Positions 55,216 to 63,352 of a DNA stretch of 63,352 nt are shown one piece after another. This stretch comes from Verrucomicrobiota bacterium (lineage in GTDB: Bacteria; Verrucomicrobiota; Verrucomicrobiia; Limisphaerales; UBA8199), in the NCBI GenBank assembly GCA_012517205.1, contig JAAYVL010000004.1:1-63352 (forward strand). The letters are read 5' to 3'. The translations under genes and the position numbers were made by a program. Below the pieces are notes generated by a model. It was not told the origin of the DNA and searched no databases. It saw nothing but the letters and a program-made list of their open reading frames with translations. Numbering within the stretch: the stretch's first letter is position 1; the number at the start of each line of letters is the position of its first letter.

Positions 55216-55443
55216 TTGCGCCGGCGGGTATCGGGGATTGATCTGCGCATAAGCCGTCCCTGGCTGTCGCTCAACCGCACGAAATCGGGAACTTTAGCAT
55301 AACCGCCTTGTAGCGGGAACCCGTGGGGGCCGACAAGTCTTATCTGGAGGAGGCGGGCGTCGGGGATGCGCCGCGTCCAACCGGGCCAAGAGAGCTTGCC
55401 CCCGCCCGGGGTGGGTTGGTTATGCTGCCCGCACGCAAAAGCT

Positions 55444-55974
55444 ATGAATGACAATCTTGACGAGAGACTCAGGTTCATTTTCGGGCGAAGGAGCATCCGC
55501 GCTTATTCGAGCGCGCCGGTGAGCGAAGCCACGGTGCAACAACTCCTGGCCGCGGCCATGGCCGCGCCGTCGGCGGCGGGGAAGGATCCCTGGCGGTTTA
55601 TTGTCGTCCGCAACCGCGGCACGCTCGCGCAGATAGCCGGGGCGCTGCCCAATGGCCGCATGCTGGCCGAGGCGGCGCTGGGCATCGTCGTGGCCGGAGA
55701 ACTGCCGGCGGCTCATGATCAGCAAGTGGGCTATTTGCTGCAGGATTGCTCGGCGGCCATCGAGAACCTGCTGCTGGGCGCGCATCTCCTCGGCCTGGGC
55801 GCCTGCTGGCTGGGAGTGTATCCCCGCGAACAACGGGTGGATGCCCTCCGCCAAATCCTGGCCCTGCCGCCAACGGTGATTCCCGTAAGCTGCATTTCCC
55901 TCGGGCATCCGGCCGAAACCAAGCCGCCCCGCACCCGCTTCACCCCGGACTACGTCCACTTCGAGAAGTGGTAA
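55444..55974 (+). CDS. Nitroreductase-family FMN oxidoreductase
   Basis: A 176-residue protein. FGRRSIRAYSSAPV (about 13-26) carries the FMN-phosphate arginines, MAAPSAAGKDPWRFIVV the Ser and Asn-type contacts, and CSAAIENLLLGAHLLGLGACWLG the central helix of the family. VSCISLGHPAE ends the fold. The start at 55444 (MNDNLDERL) is preferred to 55366. It may reduce quinones or nitroaromatics with NAD(P)H; physiological substrate unknown. The hemerythrin-like gene faces it, with 36 bp between stops. Confidence 0.9.
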   Translation: MNDNLDERLRFIFGRRSIRAYSSAPVSEATVQQLLAAAMAAPSAAGKDPWRFIVVRNRGTLAQIAGALPNGRMLAEAALGIVVAGELPAAHDQQVGYLLQDCSAAIENLLLGAHLLGLGACWLGVYPREQRVDALRQILALPPTVIPVSCISLGHPAETKPPRTRFTPDYVHFEKW

Positions 55975-56010
55975 ATGGCCAAGGCGCGCGCCGGGGCGGT
56001 GGCGGGGTGC

Positions 56011-56445
56011 CTACGCCGCCTGGCGCTGCCGCCAGTTTTGGCCCAACTCGAGCAGCGTTTCGGCCCGGAGGCACTTGGCGAGCAGCGGGAACACATGCTT
56101 CTCTTCGCCGCGGAAGTGCTCGCGCGAGGTCGTGAGCGCGGCCTTGAGGAGGCGCCGGGCTTCAGCGCAGGTTTTAGCCGTATGCACCCGGCGCAGGCGG
56201 TCGTCTATTTCCTGATGCTCCTGGTGCAGGCTCTGGAGTTCACCGCTTTGTTCGAGAACATGATCCAACGCCAGGTACGCCAGCTCGGTCTCGGTGCGGG
56301 CATGCTCTTCCAGCAGCGCTTCCACCATGCCGGCCAGGGTGCGAACCTCAGCCAGGGTGACCAGGCTGGGCAGCGCCCGTTCGATTTGATCAAACACGCG
56401 CAGAAAAACGACATGCTCGGCCAGCAGTGCTTCGATAATGCTCAT
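56011..56445 (-). CDS. Hemerythrin-like (HHE) domain protein
   Basis: A 144-residue four-helix protein. Histidines in LLAEHVVFLRVFD, LEEHARTETEL, HQEHQEIDDRL and SREHFRGEEKHVFPLL are placed as in HHE di-iron proteins, with Glu in the second and fourth helices. It could bind O2 or NO or handle iron. The start at 56445 (MSIIEALL) gives the full fold; the open frame continues upstream but is antisense to cbiM. It is divergent from the cbiMQO operon with a 115-bp gap. Confidence 0.9.
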   Translation of the reverse strand: MSIIEALLAEHVVFLRVFDQIERALPSLVTLAEVRTLAGMVEALLEEHARTETELAYLALDHVLEQSGELQSLHQEHQEIDDRLRRVHTAKTCAEARRLLKAALTTSREHFRGEEKHVFPLLAKCLRAETLLELGQNWRQRQAA

Positions 56446-56560
56446 ATCTAAAATTAACTTGGCTGAATCTGGCCGCAAGCGCAACCGGGAAGTTTCCGGC
56501 CGGCGGCAGCGGAGGGTTGAAACCGCGCGCCGGTACTGAGACATTGCCCGGCGCACGGCC

Positions 56561-57520
56561 ATGCATATACCAGACGGTTTTATAGACGGAAAGACCGCGG
56601 CCGCCACCGCGCTGCTTTCGGCGGCGGGGGTGGGGCTGGCGCTGCGGCAGGTGCGCCGGCGGCTGCCGCCGCGGCGCGTGCCGCTGTTGGGGCTGGCGGC
56701 GGCGTTTCTGTTCGCGGCGCAGATGGTGAACTTCCCGGTGGCGGCGGGGGTGTCGGGGCACCTGATTGGCGGCGTGCTGGTGGCGGCGCTGCTGGGCCCG
56801 AGCGCGGCGGTGGTGGTGCTGACGACGGTGCTGATCGTGCAATGCTTTCTGTTTGCGGACGGCGGGGTGCTGGCGCTCGGGGCCAACGTGTTCAACATGG
56901 CGCTGGTGGGCGCGGTGGGGGGCTGCGCGATTTACCACGGAGTGCGGCGCGGGTGGCCGGGCCGGCGCGGGCAGGTGGCGGCGGTGGCGTTTGCGGGATG
57001 GTGCTCCACGGTGCTGGCGGCCACATGCTGCGCCGGGCAGCTCGCCTGGTCGGGCACCGTCGCCTGGTCGGCCGCGTTCCCCGCGTTGACCGGCACGCAC
57101 ATGATCATCGGGGTGGGCGAGGGGCTGATTAGCGCGCTGGTGCTGCTGGCCGTCCTGCGCGCGCGACCCGATTTGGCCTCGGAGCCGGGCGACGCCGCTT
57201 CTCCCGGGCGCGGGGGCGAGTTGGTGCGCTATGGGTTGCTGGCGGCGCTGGGACTGGCGCTGTTTGTGGCGCCTTTCGCGTGCCCGTGGCCGGACGGGCT
57301 GGAGTCCGTGGCGGCCAGGCTGGGTTTCGAGCACCGCGCCGCCCCGCCGGCGATAGCGGCGCCCGCCGCCGATTACCAGGCGCCCGGAGTCTCCTGGGCC
57401 GTTGGGGCCACGGCGCTGGCCGGAGCGGCGGGGACGGTGATCGTCTTTGGTCTGGCAGGGCTGCTGGCCTGGTCGCTGGTGCCCAGGCCGGAGGAGAAGG
57501 CCCGGGCGGGCAAGCCATGA
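56561..57520 (+). CDS. cbiM: ECF-type cobalt/nickel transporter substrate-binding permease CbiM with PDGLE domain
   Basis: A 319-residue membrane protein. The N-terminus MHIPDGFIDG has the metal-binding Met-His pattern of CbiM/NikM, where His2 and the N-terminal amine bind the ion. Six to seven helices follow (residues 10-210). The last ~95 residues form a PDGLE/CbiN-like domain (WPDGLESVAARLGFE, then a membrane helix) fused to CbiM, as in NikMN-type proteins. Cobalt and nickel types cannot be told apart. It overlaps cbiQ by 4 bp. Confidence 0.92.
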   Translation: MHIPDGFIDGKTAAATALLSAAGVGLALRQVRRRLPPRRVPLLGLAAAFLFAAQMVNFPVAAGVSGHLIGGVLVAALLGPSAAVVVLTTVLIVQCFLFADGGVLALGANVFNMALVGAVGGCAIYHGVRRGWPGRRGQVAAVAFAGWCSTVLAATCCAGQLAWSGTVAWSAAFPALTGTHMIIGVGEGLISALVLLAVLRARPDLASEPGDAASPGRGGELVRYGLLAALGLALFVAPFACPWPDGLESVAARLGFEHRAAPPAIAAPAADYQAPGVSWAVGATALAGAAGTVIVFGLAGLLAWSLVPRPEEKARAGKP

Positions 57521-58131
57521 TTGACCACTGGATCGGCCACTACCATCGCGGCCCGGACACGGTGGTGTCGCGGCTGCCGGCGAGCCTCAAGCTGGGGGTG
57601 GCGCTGGCGATTATCGCAGGCACGGTGCTGGCGCCGCCGCGGGCGGCGGGATGGTATCTGGCCGTGGCTGCGGCGCTGGCCGGAGCGGTAATCCTCAGCC
57701 GGATGCCGATGAGATTTCTCCTGAAACGGCTGGCCTGGCTGTCGCCCTTGGTCCTGGGCGTGGCGGTGGCAAATGTATTTCAGCCTGGCGGGCGCGGGAA
57801 TTGGCCAACCGTGGCCGTCAAAAGCATGCTCTGCCTGGCAACAATCATCACCGTGTCGAATACCACCCCCTTCAGCCACATCCTGCGCGTTTTGCGCGCG
57901 GTGCGCGTGCCGGCCCTGCTGATCACGACCCTGGCGCTTATGCACCGCTACCTCTTTGTGCTGGCGGAGGAGGCGGAGCGAATGCGCCGCGCCCGGACCA
58001 GCCGCCTGTTCACGCGCCCGCGCCGCGCCCGCTGGCGCCTGTTGTCCACCGTGGTGGGCCAGCTTTTCGTGCGCGCCTCGGAGCGGGCGGAGCGCATTTA
58101 CGGCGCAATGTGCGCCCGCGGCTGGAAATGA
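57517..58131 (+). CDS. cbiQ: ECF transporter transmembrane subunit CbiQ
   Basis: A 204-residue T-component with about four or five membrane helices. The conserved Ala-Arg-Gly type coupling motifs are seen as RMRRARTSRLF and IYGAMCARGWK (the latter is the second ARG motif). It joins CbiM to the ATPase. The start at 57517 overlaps the cbiM stop (ATGA) and its stop overlaps cbiO by 4 bp. Confidence 0.92.
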   Translation: MIDHWIGHYHRGPDTVVSRLPASLKLGVALAIIAGTVLAPPRAAGWYLAVAAALAGAVILSRMPMRFLLKRLAWLSPLVLGVAVANVFQPGGRGNWPTVAVKSMLCLATIITVSNTTPFSHILRVLRAVRVPALLITTLALMHRYLFVLAEEAERMRRARTSRLFTRPRRARWRLLSTVVGQLFVRASERAERIYGAMCARGWK

Positions 58132-58877
58132 GCGCGGCCATTGAAGTCAACGCCCTCCGCTACCGCTACCACGACGGCACCGAGGCGCTGCGGGGAGTGA
58201 GTTTCACGGTGGCGCCCGGCGAATGCGTCGGGCTGCTCGGGCCCAATGGCTCGGGCAAATCCACCTTGTTGCTGCACCTGAACGGACTCCTGCCGGAGCG
58301 CCTCGAACCCCGCGGAGCCGTGCGCATTCTGGGCCAGCCCATCACCCCGGACAACCTCGAAACCGTGCGCCGCCAGGTGGGGCTGCTGTTCCAGGACCCG
58401 GATGACCAACTGTTCTGCCCGAGCGTGGCGGAGGACGTGGCGTTTGGCCCGCAGCAGTTGGGGCTTGGCGAGGCCGAGGTGAAGGCGCGAGTGGAGCGGG
58501 CGCTGGCGCAAACCGGCCTGGCGGGCTTTGGCCACCGCGCCACGCACCACTTGAGCCGCGGCGAGAAGCGCCGCGCCTGCCTGGCGGGCGTGCTGGCGTG
58601 CGAACCGGGTTTGCTGGTGCTGGATGAACCCACCAGCGACCTGGACCCACGCGGCCGGCGTGAATTCAAGGCCCTGCTGCAAAGCATCGCCGCGACCAAG
58701 CTGATCGCCACGCACGACCTGGAATTAGTGGTGGAACTATGCTCACGCGCCGTCGTGCTCGACCAGGGCGTGGTGGTGGCAAACGGGCCGGTGCCGGAAC
58801 TGCTCAACGACGAAGAACTCATGCTGGCGCATGGCCTGGAGCGGCCTCATATCCTGCGGCATAAGCACCCGCATTAA
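58128..58877 (+). CDS. cbiO: ECF transporter ATP-binding subunit CbiO
   Basis: A 249-residue ABC ATPase. Walker A is GPNGSGKSTLL, the Q-loop GLLFQDPDDQLF is the ECF-type signature, the ABC signature is LSRGEKRRACLAG (LSGGQ in most members) and Walker B is LLVLDEPTSDLDP. The protein ends in a His-rich tail (PHILRHKHPH), which may bind metal. The operon cbiMQO is tightly overlapping. Metal uptake feeds B12 or nickel enzymes, neither of which is in the window. Confidence 0.93.
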   Translation: MSAAIEVNALRYRYHDGTEALRGVSFTVAPGECVGLLGPNGSGKSTLLLHLNGLLPERLEPRGAVRILGQPITPDNLETVRRQVGLLFQDPDDQLFCPSVAEDVAFGPQQLGLGEAEVKARVERALAQTGLAGFGHRATHHLSRGEKRRACLAGVLACEPGLLVLDEPTSDLDPRGRREFKALLQSIAATKLIATHDLELVVELCSRAVVLDQGVVVANGPVPELLNDEELMLAHGLERPHILRHKHPH

Positions 58878-59103
58878 AGCCAGGCCTGAAACGGTCTATT
58901 ATTCCGCCAAATCCGTGGAGGAACGTTTCGCGGGTTGCCGGAAAGAGAGAGGGAGCCCGCTGCCCGGCGGCAATAGAGAAGCTTGTTGCCGCTTGCAGGA
59001 AGGCAGAGACGCGGTGCGTTGTGGGGCGGCGGATTTAATTGCGGCGGCTACGGATGCGGCTGGGGACAGCGTTATCGCAGGCGGGCGGAGGGGCGGATGA
59101 AGG

Positions 59104-61395
59104 TCAGGTCCAGCCCAGCCACTGGCCGATCAGTTGGGTAAGGTAGGCGAAGCCCCAGGCCAGCACCCCCATGTATAGCCACTGGAAGAGGGGCCATTTC
59201 CAGGTGTTGGTTTCGCGCTGAACGATGGCCACGGTGCTCACGCATTGCAGGGCGAAAACGTAAAAGACGATGAGGGTGATGCCCGTCAGGGGGGTATAGA
59301 CGGGGCTGCCGTCGGGTTTTTTCTGCATTTGGAGGGTTTGGGCCAGGCTGTTCATGCTGGAGTGGGTGGGGTCAGCGCGGCCGACGTTATAGACCGTGGA
59401 CATGGTGCTGACGAAGACTTCGCGGGCGGCAAAAGAGGTGATGATGCCAATGCCGATTTTCCAATCAAAACCCAGCGGGGCGATGACGGGTTCGATCAGC
59501 CGCCCCAGCCGCCCGGCGAAGCTCTGGCGCAGGTTTTCGCCGGCGGCCTGGCTGTCGAGCGCGGCCAGTTCCGCGCGCAGCGCCGCGGTTTGCCCGGCGG
59601 TTTGGGCGCGGGCGGCCTGGGCTTCGAGTTGAGCGCGCCGGGCCTCGAGGGAAGCATTGGCCGCCGGGTTGCGAGGATAGGTGGCAAGGAACCACAGCAG
59701 GATGTTGATGCCCAGGATGACGGTGCCGGCGCGGCGCAGGAAGATTTGGGAGCGGTCCCACATGTGGCGGATGACCACCCGCAGCAGGGGCCGCTTGTAG
59801 GGGGGCAGTTCCATGATGAGCAAGGGGGTGTCGCCGCGGAGCAGGGTTTTTTTGAACAGCCAGGCCATGAACAGGGCGACCCCGATGCCGAGCAGGTAGC
59901 AGGACAGCATGGTCAAGCCCGGGAGTTTGAGAAAGCCAAACACCGTCAGATTGGGAACACAGGCGGCAATGAGCAGCGTATACACCGGCAGCCGGGCCGA
60001 GCAGCTCATCAATGGCGCCACAAGGATGGTGACCAGCCGGTCTTTGGGGCTTTCGATGGTGCGGGTGGCCATAATGCCGGGGATGGCGCAGGCAAAGGAG
60101 CTGAGCATGGGAATGAAGCTCTTGCCGTGCAGGCCGACTTTGCTCATGAACCGGTCCATCAGAAAGGCGGCGCGCGCCATGTAGCCAGTGTCTTCGAGGA
60201 AGCCGATGAACAGAAACAGCAACAGGATTTGCGGCATGAACACCACCACCGCGCCCACACCGGCGATAACCCCATCCACCAGCAAGTTGTTGAGGTCGCC
60301 GGGGGGCAGGGCGGCGCCCACGGTGCGGCCAAACCAATCCACGCCGGTTTGGAGGGCATCCATGGGGATGCGCGCGAAGGTGAAGATGCCCTGAAACATC
60401 AAGGTCATGAGGGCCAGGAAGATGACCGTCCCCCAGAGCTTGTGGGTCAGCACGTGGTCAAGCCGGTCGCTGAAGGTTTCGCCGGGCGGCACCAGTTCGG
60501 TCGTGGCCGCCTGCTCAATTGCCGCCACGGCCTGGTAGCGGTTCTCAATGCCGATGGTGCGCCAGTCAACCCCGGCGGTTTCGAGGCGCTGGCGGGCGGC
60601 GGAGACGGCATCCAGAACCGGCGCCGGGTAATGTTCCAGGCTCGAAGCGAGGGCCTTTTCGTTGCTGAGAATCAGGAGCGCCTCGGCCGCCGCCTGCGCG
60701 CGCCGTTCCTGAAACGTTTGGGCCAGCAGCGCGGCGAGGGCGTCAAGCTCCGCCTGCAGCACGGGAGGCAGCTCCGGGAAGCGGCGGGTCCCGGCGGGGG
60801 CCGGACGGTCAAGCGCCGCCTGGATGGCGCGCCGCAGTTCGGGCATCCCCTGGCCGGTGTTGGCGACCAGCGGGCATACCGGCACGCCGAGTTCGGCGGC
60901 CAGCTTATCGGGCTGAATGCGGTGCCCGATTTTCTCCGCCACGTCCACCATGTTCAGCGCAACCAGGGTCGGGTAGCCCAGTTCGATCACCTGGGTGGCG
61001 TAGTAGAGGTTGCGTTGCAAATTGGAGGCATCCACCACGAGGACGATTACCGTTGGGGCGGGCAGTTCGGGCAGCCGGTTGAGCAGGACATCGCGGGAGA
61101 TTTGCTCGTCAAGGGAATGCGGGCTAAGGCTGTAGCTGCCGGGCAAATCCAGCACGCGGACGTTGGCGCCCGGCAGCACTCCCAACAGGCGCCCCTCTTT
61201 GCGCTCCACGGTCACGCCGGCATAATTGCCGACCTTGGCGCGCAAGCCGGTCAGGGCGTTGAAAAGCGTCGTTTTACCGGAGTTCGGATTGCCGGTTAAC
61301 ACCACGTAGCGGGGGTCCGGGGGGGCCGGGGTGGGTCTGGCGGACCCGGCGCGTTCCTCCGGGGTGCGGGAAGCTGCTCCTCCGGGTTTACGCAT
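59104..61395 (-). CDS. feoB: Ferrous iron transporter FeoB
   Basis: A 763-residue inner-membrane Fe2+ transporter. The N-terminal G domain has GNPNSGKTTLFN (G1), GNYAGVTVE (G2), LDLPGSYSL (G3) and NMVD (G4). The membrane part has two gate motifs (LSSFACAIPGIMATR and VAPLMSCSARLPVY). Between the last helices is an unusual ~45-residue Ala/Glu/Arg-rich, coiled-coil-like insert (ASLEARRAQLEAQAARAQ). FeoB starts inside the feoA 3' end (8-bp overlap), so translation is coupled. No FeoC is visible, and no Fur box was found upstream. Confidence 0.95.
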   Translation of the reverse strand: MRKPGGAASRTPEERAGSARPTPAPPDPRYVVLTGNPNSGKTTLFNALTGLRAKVGNYAGVTVERKEGRLLGVLPGANVRVLDLPGSYSLSPHSLDEQISRDVLLNRLPELPAPTVIVLVVDASNLQRNLYYATQVIELGYPTLVALNMVDVAEKIGHRIQPDKLAAELGVPVCPLVANTGQGMPELRRAIQAALDRPAPAGTRRFPELPPVLQAELDALAALLAQTFQERRAQAAAEALLILSNEKALASSLEHYPAPVLDAVSAARQRLETAGVDWRTIGIENRYQAVAAIEQAATTELVPPGETFSDRLDHVLTHKLWGTVIFLALMTLMFQGIFTFARIPMDALQTGVDWFGRTVGAALPPGDLNNLLVDGVIAGVGAVVVFMPQILLLFLFIGFLEDTGYMARAAFLMDRFMSKVGLHGKSFIPMLSSFACAIPGIMATRTIESPKDRLVTILVAPLMSCSARLPVYTLLIAACVPNLTVFGFLKLPGLTMLSCYLLGIGVALFMAWLFKKTLLRGDTPLLIMELPPYKRPLLRVVIRHMWDRSQIFLRRAGTVILGINILLWFLATYPRNPAANASLEARRAQLEAQAARAQTAGQTAALRAELAALDSQAAGENLRQSFAGRLGRLIEPVIAPLGFDWKIGIGIITSFAAREVFVSTMSTVYNVGRADPTHSSMNSLAQTLQMQKKPDGSPVYTPLTGITLIVFYVFALQCVSTVAIVQRETNTWKWPLFQWLYMGVLAWGFAYLTQLIGQWLGWT

Positions 61396-61630
61396 TCGGT
61401 TGCACCAGGATTTGCTCCGCTTCGTGCTTGCGCAGAGTTAAATGGTAGCCCCGAACCTTGATATCCACCGGGTCGCCCAGTGGGGCAAAGCGCACTAATT
61501 CTACCGGGGTGCCCACCAGCAAACCCATTTCCATCAGGCGGGGGCGGCTTTCCGGGGGCAGATTGATTTCGACCACAACGGCCCGGCCGCCCAGGGGCAG
61601 CGAAGTCAGGGGCAGGGGAGTTGGCGGCAT
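61388..61630 (-). CDS. feoA: Ferrous iron transport protein FeoA
   Basis: An 80-residue SH3-fold protein. PLTSLPLGGRAVVVEI, RLMEMGLLVGTPVELVRFAPLGDPVDIKV and LTLRKHEAEQILV match FeoA. It is the first gene of feoAB and overlaps feoB by 8 bp. It is thought to regulate or support FeoB. Confidence 0.93.
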   Translation of the reverse strand: MPPTPLPLTSLPLGGRAVVVEINLPPESRPRLMEMGLLVGTPVELVRFAPLGDPVDIKVRGYHLTLRKHEAEQILVQPNA

Positions 61631-61926
61631 AACGACGCAACCATCAAGCGCGCGCGGGCCGGGACGGCCTCTCCGGAGAGGGCGCCGGCTTGGCGGATTC
61701 AGGCCGGGATGGCGCTGGCTGGTTCACAGCCGATAAATTAGGGCAAGAGCGCCCCGGCTGCAAGCGTGGCAGCGGCGCCCGATGCCGCGCGCGGCGCCGC
61801 CGTGCTGCGGTCGCGCAATCGCCGCACCGGCGCGAGCGCGCCATAAACCGGGGCAATCTCCGGCCGGAGGACGGTTTTTAAGCTTCTCAACCGGCGGTGG
61901 GCTCAGGCACCTTGAGGCGCACAGCT

Positions 61927-62718
61927 ATGTATCGGGACCAAAAAGTCGTGGTGGTGATGCCGGCCTACAATGCGGCCAAAACGCTGCGTCAGACTTATGC
62001 GGAAGTGCGCGAGCAGGGGGTGGTGGACCAAATTATTCTGGTGGACGATAACAGCCGGGACGAGACGGTGGCGGTCGCGCGGCAGTTGGAAGGAGTGCTC
62101 GTGCATGTCCACGAGGTGAATAAAGGCTACGGCGGGAATCAAAAGACCTGCTACCGGCTGGCCTTGGCGGCGGCGGCGGACATCGTTATCATGATTCACC
62201 CGGACTACCAGTACACGCCCCGGCTGATTCCCGCGATGGTCTCCATCATCGGCAACGGCTTGCACCCGTGCGTCCTGGGAAGCCGGATTCTGGGAGGCTA
62301 CGCGCTGCGGGGGGGCATGCCCATTTGGAAATACGTGGCCAATCGGGGCCTGACGCTGGTGGAGAATATTCTGCTGGGGGCCAAATTATCCGAATACCAC
62401 ACCGGCTACCGCGCCTTCTCGCGGGCGATCCTGGAGAAGCTGGATTTGCAGGGCAACTCGGATGATTTCGTGTTCGACAACCAGATGCTGGCGCAAATCC
62501 TGTGGCATGGCTTCACCATTGCCGAGGTGAGCTGCCCGACCAAATACTTTCCCGAAGCCTCGTCCATCAACCTGCGGCGGAGCATCAAATACGGGTGCGG
62601 CTGCCTGGCGACGGGCCTGCAATACCGCCTGAGCAAGATGGGAGTGCTCCGCTCCCGGCTTTTCCCCCGGATGGCGGGAAAAGCCCAGGGCCGGAGCGCG
62701 CTGGCGCCGCCCGGATAG
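61927..62718 (+). CDS. Family 2 glycosyltransferase, dolichol-phosphate-mannose-synthase-like
   Basis: A 263-residue GT-A-fold enzyme. VVMPAYNAAKTLRQT, VDDNSRDETV and MIHPDYQYTPRLIPAM (a DxD-like metal site in which the first Asp is His-Pro-Asp) are present, with YHTGYRAFSR, the acceptor region typical of DPM1/polyprenyl-phosphate glycosyltransferases. There is no C-terminal membrane helix, so it is a soluble type. The ATG at 61927 is preferred to 61897. It may make a polyprenyl-phosphate sugar used by the GT-C-like membrane proteins of this window, which is inference. Confidence 0.9.
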   Translation: MYRDQKVVVVMPAYNAAKTLRQTYAEVREQGVVDQIILVDDNSRDETVAVARQLEGVLVHVHEVNKGYGGNQKTCYRLALAAAADIVIMIHPDYQYTPRLIPAMVSIIGNGLHPCVLGSRILGGYALRGGMPIWKYVANRGLTLVENILLGAKLSEYHTGYRAFSRAILEKLDLQGNSDDFVFDNQMLAQILWHGFTIAEVSCPTKYFPEASSINLRRSIKYGCGCLATGLQYRLSKMGVLRSRLFPRMAGKAQGRSALAPPG

Positions 62719-62746
62719 CCCGGCAAAAGGCGCGTCGCGGAGGGGG

Positions 62747-63010
62747 CTACTTCGCCTTGGCCAAACGCAGCGCCAGGCGTGATTTCTTGCGGTTGACGGT
62801 GGCGCGGGGCAGCACGCCCGTCTTGGCGGCCTTGTCCAAAGCGGAGCTGAGCGTGCGCAATTCCCGGGCGGCCTCATCCTTTTTGCCGCTGCTGAGTTGT
62901 TTCAGGTAGGCGCCCTCGAGCGTATGGAGGCGAGATTTGGCGCTGCGATTGCGCAGATTCCGCCGGGCGCTGCTGCGCATGCGGCGTTCGGCTGACTTTG
63001 TATTCGGCAT
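62747..63010 (-). CDS. rpsT: 30S ribosomal protein S20
   Basis: An 87-residue basic, helical protein: MPNTKSAERRMRSSARRNLRN is the S20 start, with KSRLHTLEGAY and the C-terminal VLPRATVNRKKSRLALRLAK. Length and composition are typical. It binds 16S rRNA early in 30S assembly. It converges on the glycosyltransferase gene with 28 bp between them. Confidence 0.94.
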   Translation of the reverse strand: MPNTKSAERRMRSSARRNLRNRSAKSRLHTLEGAYLKQLSSGKKDEAARELRTLSSALDKAAKTGVLPRATVNRKKSRLALRLAKAK

Positions 63011-63101
63011 AAATCAAATCCAATCAGTGATTCAAAGCGCCCCACCTTAACGGAATAACGGGCATTGTCAACGCCGGGGTCAGGGTCTCTGGTTTTGTAA
63101 A

Positions 63102-63352
63102 TCATAAGCCGGGGGTTGAGGCCGTGGATGGGGCGGCGGTTAAGCGCTTCGGAGCGGATGCTTGCCCATGCGCCCAGGGCCCGGGCTGTGGGAAACAGAT
63201 GGGGCTGGTTGCTTTGCCCGGAAGGGGATGGTCGCCGCCATTTTGCCCGATCGCCGGGGCCAGTTTGTGCTGGCCGTGCAGAGGATCGGCGGTGATGAGC
63301 TTGCCCTCCAAGACCGGCAGCCCTTCCCGCAGACAATCCGGGCAGGCGCGCA
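63102..63352 (-). pseudogene. Remnant of an ISAs1/IS4-like transposase (partial)
   Basis: The minus-strand frame entering from the right edge reads CLREGLPVLEGKLITADPLHGQHK...GGDHPLPGKA, which resembles the DDE-transposase segment of ISAs1-type elements (VTaDALhcQ...GGDYvlalKgNQ). The KGNQ motif is lost and the frame stops soon after at 63102, so the copy is truncated and degenerate. The rest lies beyond the window. No terminal inverted repeat could be identified. Confidence 0.6.

Noticed and set aside
56446-56560. Possible cobalamin riboswitch before cbiM (GGGAA and ACTGAGACATTGCCC words)
   Set aside because: The gap is only about 115 bp, and the order and spacing of the conserved B12-box elements do not fit.
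59245-61299. 684-codon plus-strand ORF over feoB
   Set aside because: Gln/Gly/His-rich shadow of feoB.

Overview
The window looks like a chromosomal segment of a GC-rich, Gram-negative bacterium of the Verrucomicrobiota, most likely a Limisphaerales/Pedosphaera-type lineage. This is an inference from gene content: many secreted CAZyme-like and beta-helix proteins, tandem small prepilins, multi-spanning membrane proteins with TPR tails, a K+-independent-looking membrane pyrophosphatase, and a McsA-McsB-ClpC set outside the Firmicutes. No rRNA, tRNA or CRISPR array was recognised.

Layout. 1-8756 is a run of minus-strand genes: a partial DUF2723/TPR membrane protein, an RNA m5U methyltransferase, a small winged-helix-like protein, clpC-mcsB-mcsA (protein quality control by arginine phosphorylation) and a branched-chain aminotransferase. 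9009-14834 carries a dihydrouridine synthase, an NtrC-type response regulator, class II aldolase, a flavin reductase-rubredoxin fusion and a double CDGSH protein. 14917-22792 is a tightly packed polysaccharide-degradation cluster (GH127-like, GH2, pectate-lyase-like, beta-helix lipoprotein). 23406-29332 holds a secreted amidase-like protein, an HtrA protease and a protease-like protein that lacks its catalytic residues. RecQ, the membrane pyrophosphatase, accA, manA and a small membrane protein follow.

37509-41890 is a SAM-cycle locus: metK-ahcY-trmB on the minus strand, divergent from an ArsR-methyltransferase fusion, with a palindromic operator candidate between them. 42162-43990 contains three tandem prepilin genes, each with a similar hairpin leader; two are preceded by sigma-54-type promoters. 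44568-46965 is an ABC exporter plus TPR protein. 47018-55215 has two large membrane proteins (YfhO-like and TMTC-like) flanking an unassigned secreted glycosidase-like protein. The right end has a nitroreductase, a hemerythrin-like protein, a Co/Ni ECF transporter (cbiMQO), feoAB, a family 2 glycosyltransferase, rpsT and a decayed transposase.

The most interesting non-coding signals are: (1) a probable structured RNA at 34830-35003 upstream of accA, with a closing helix, an internal pseudoknot, an intrinsic terminator and a plausible promoter; (2) three copies of an exactly 99-bp hairpin repeat built from TGTACA-containing units; (3) a hairpin leader repeated before all three prepilin genes, with a G-U/A-U substitution that keeps pairing; and (4) the palindrome between metK and the ArsR-methyltransferase fusion.
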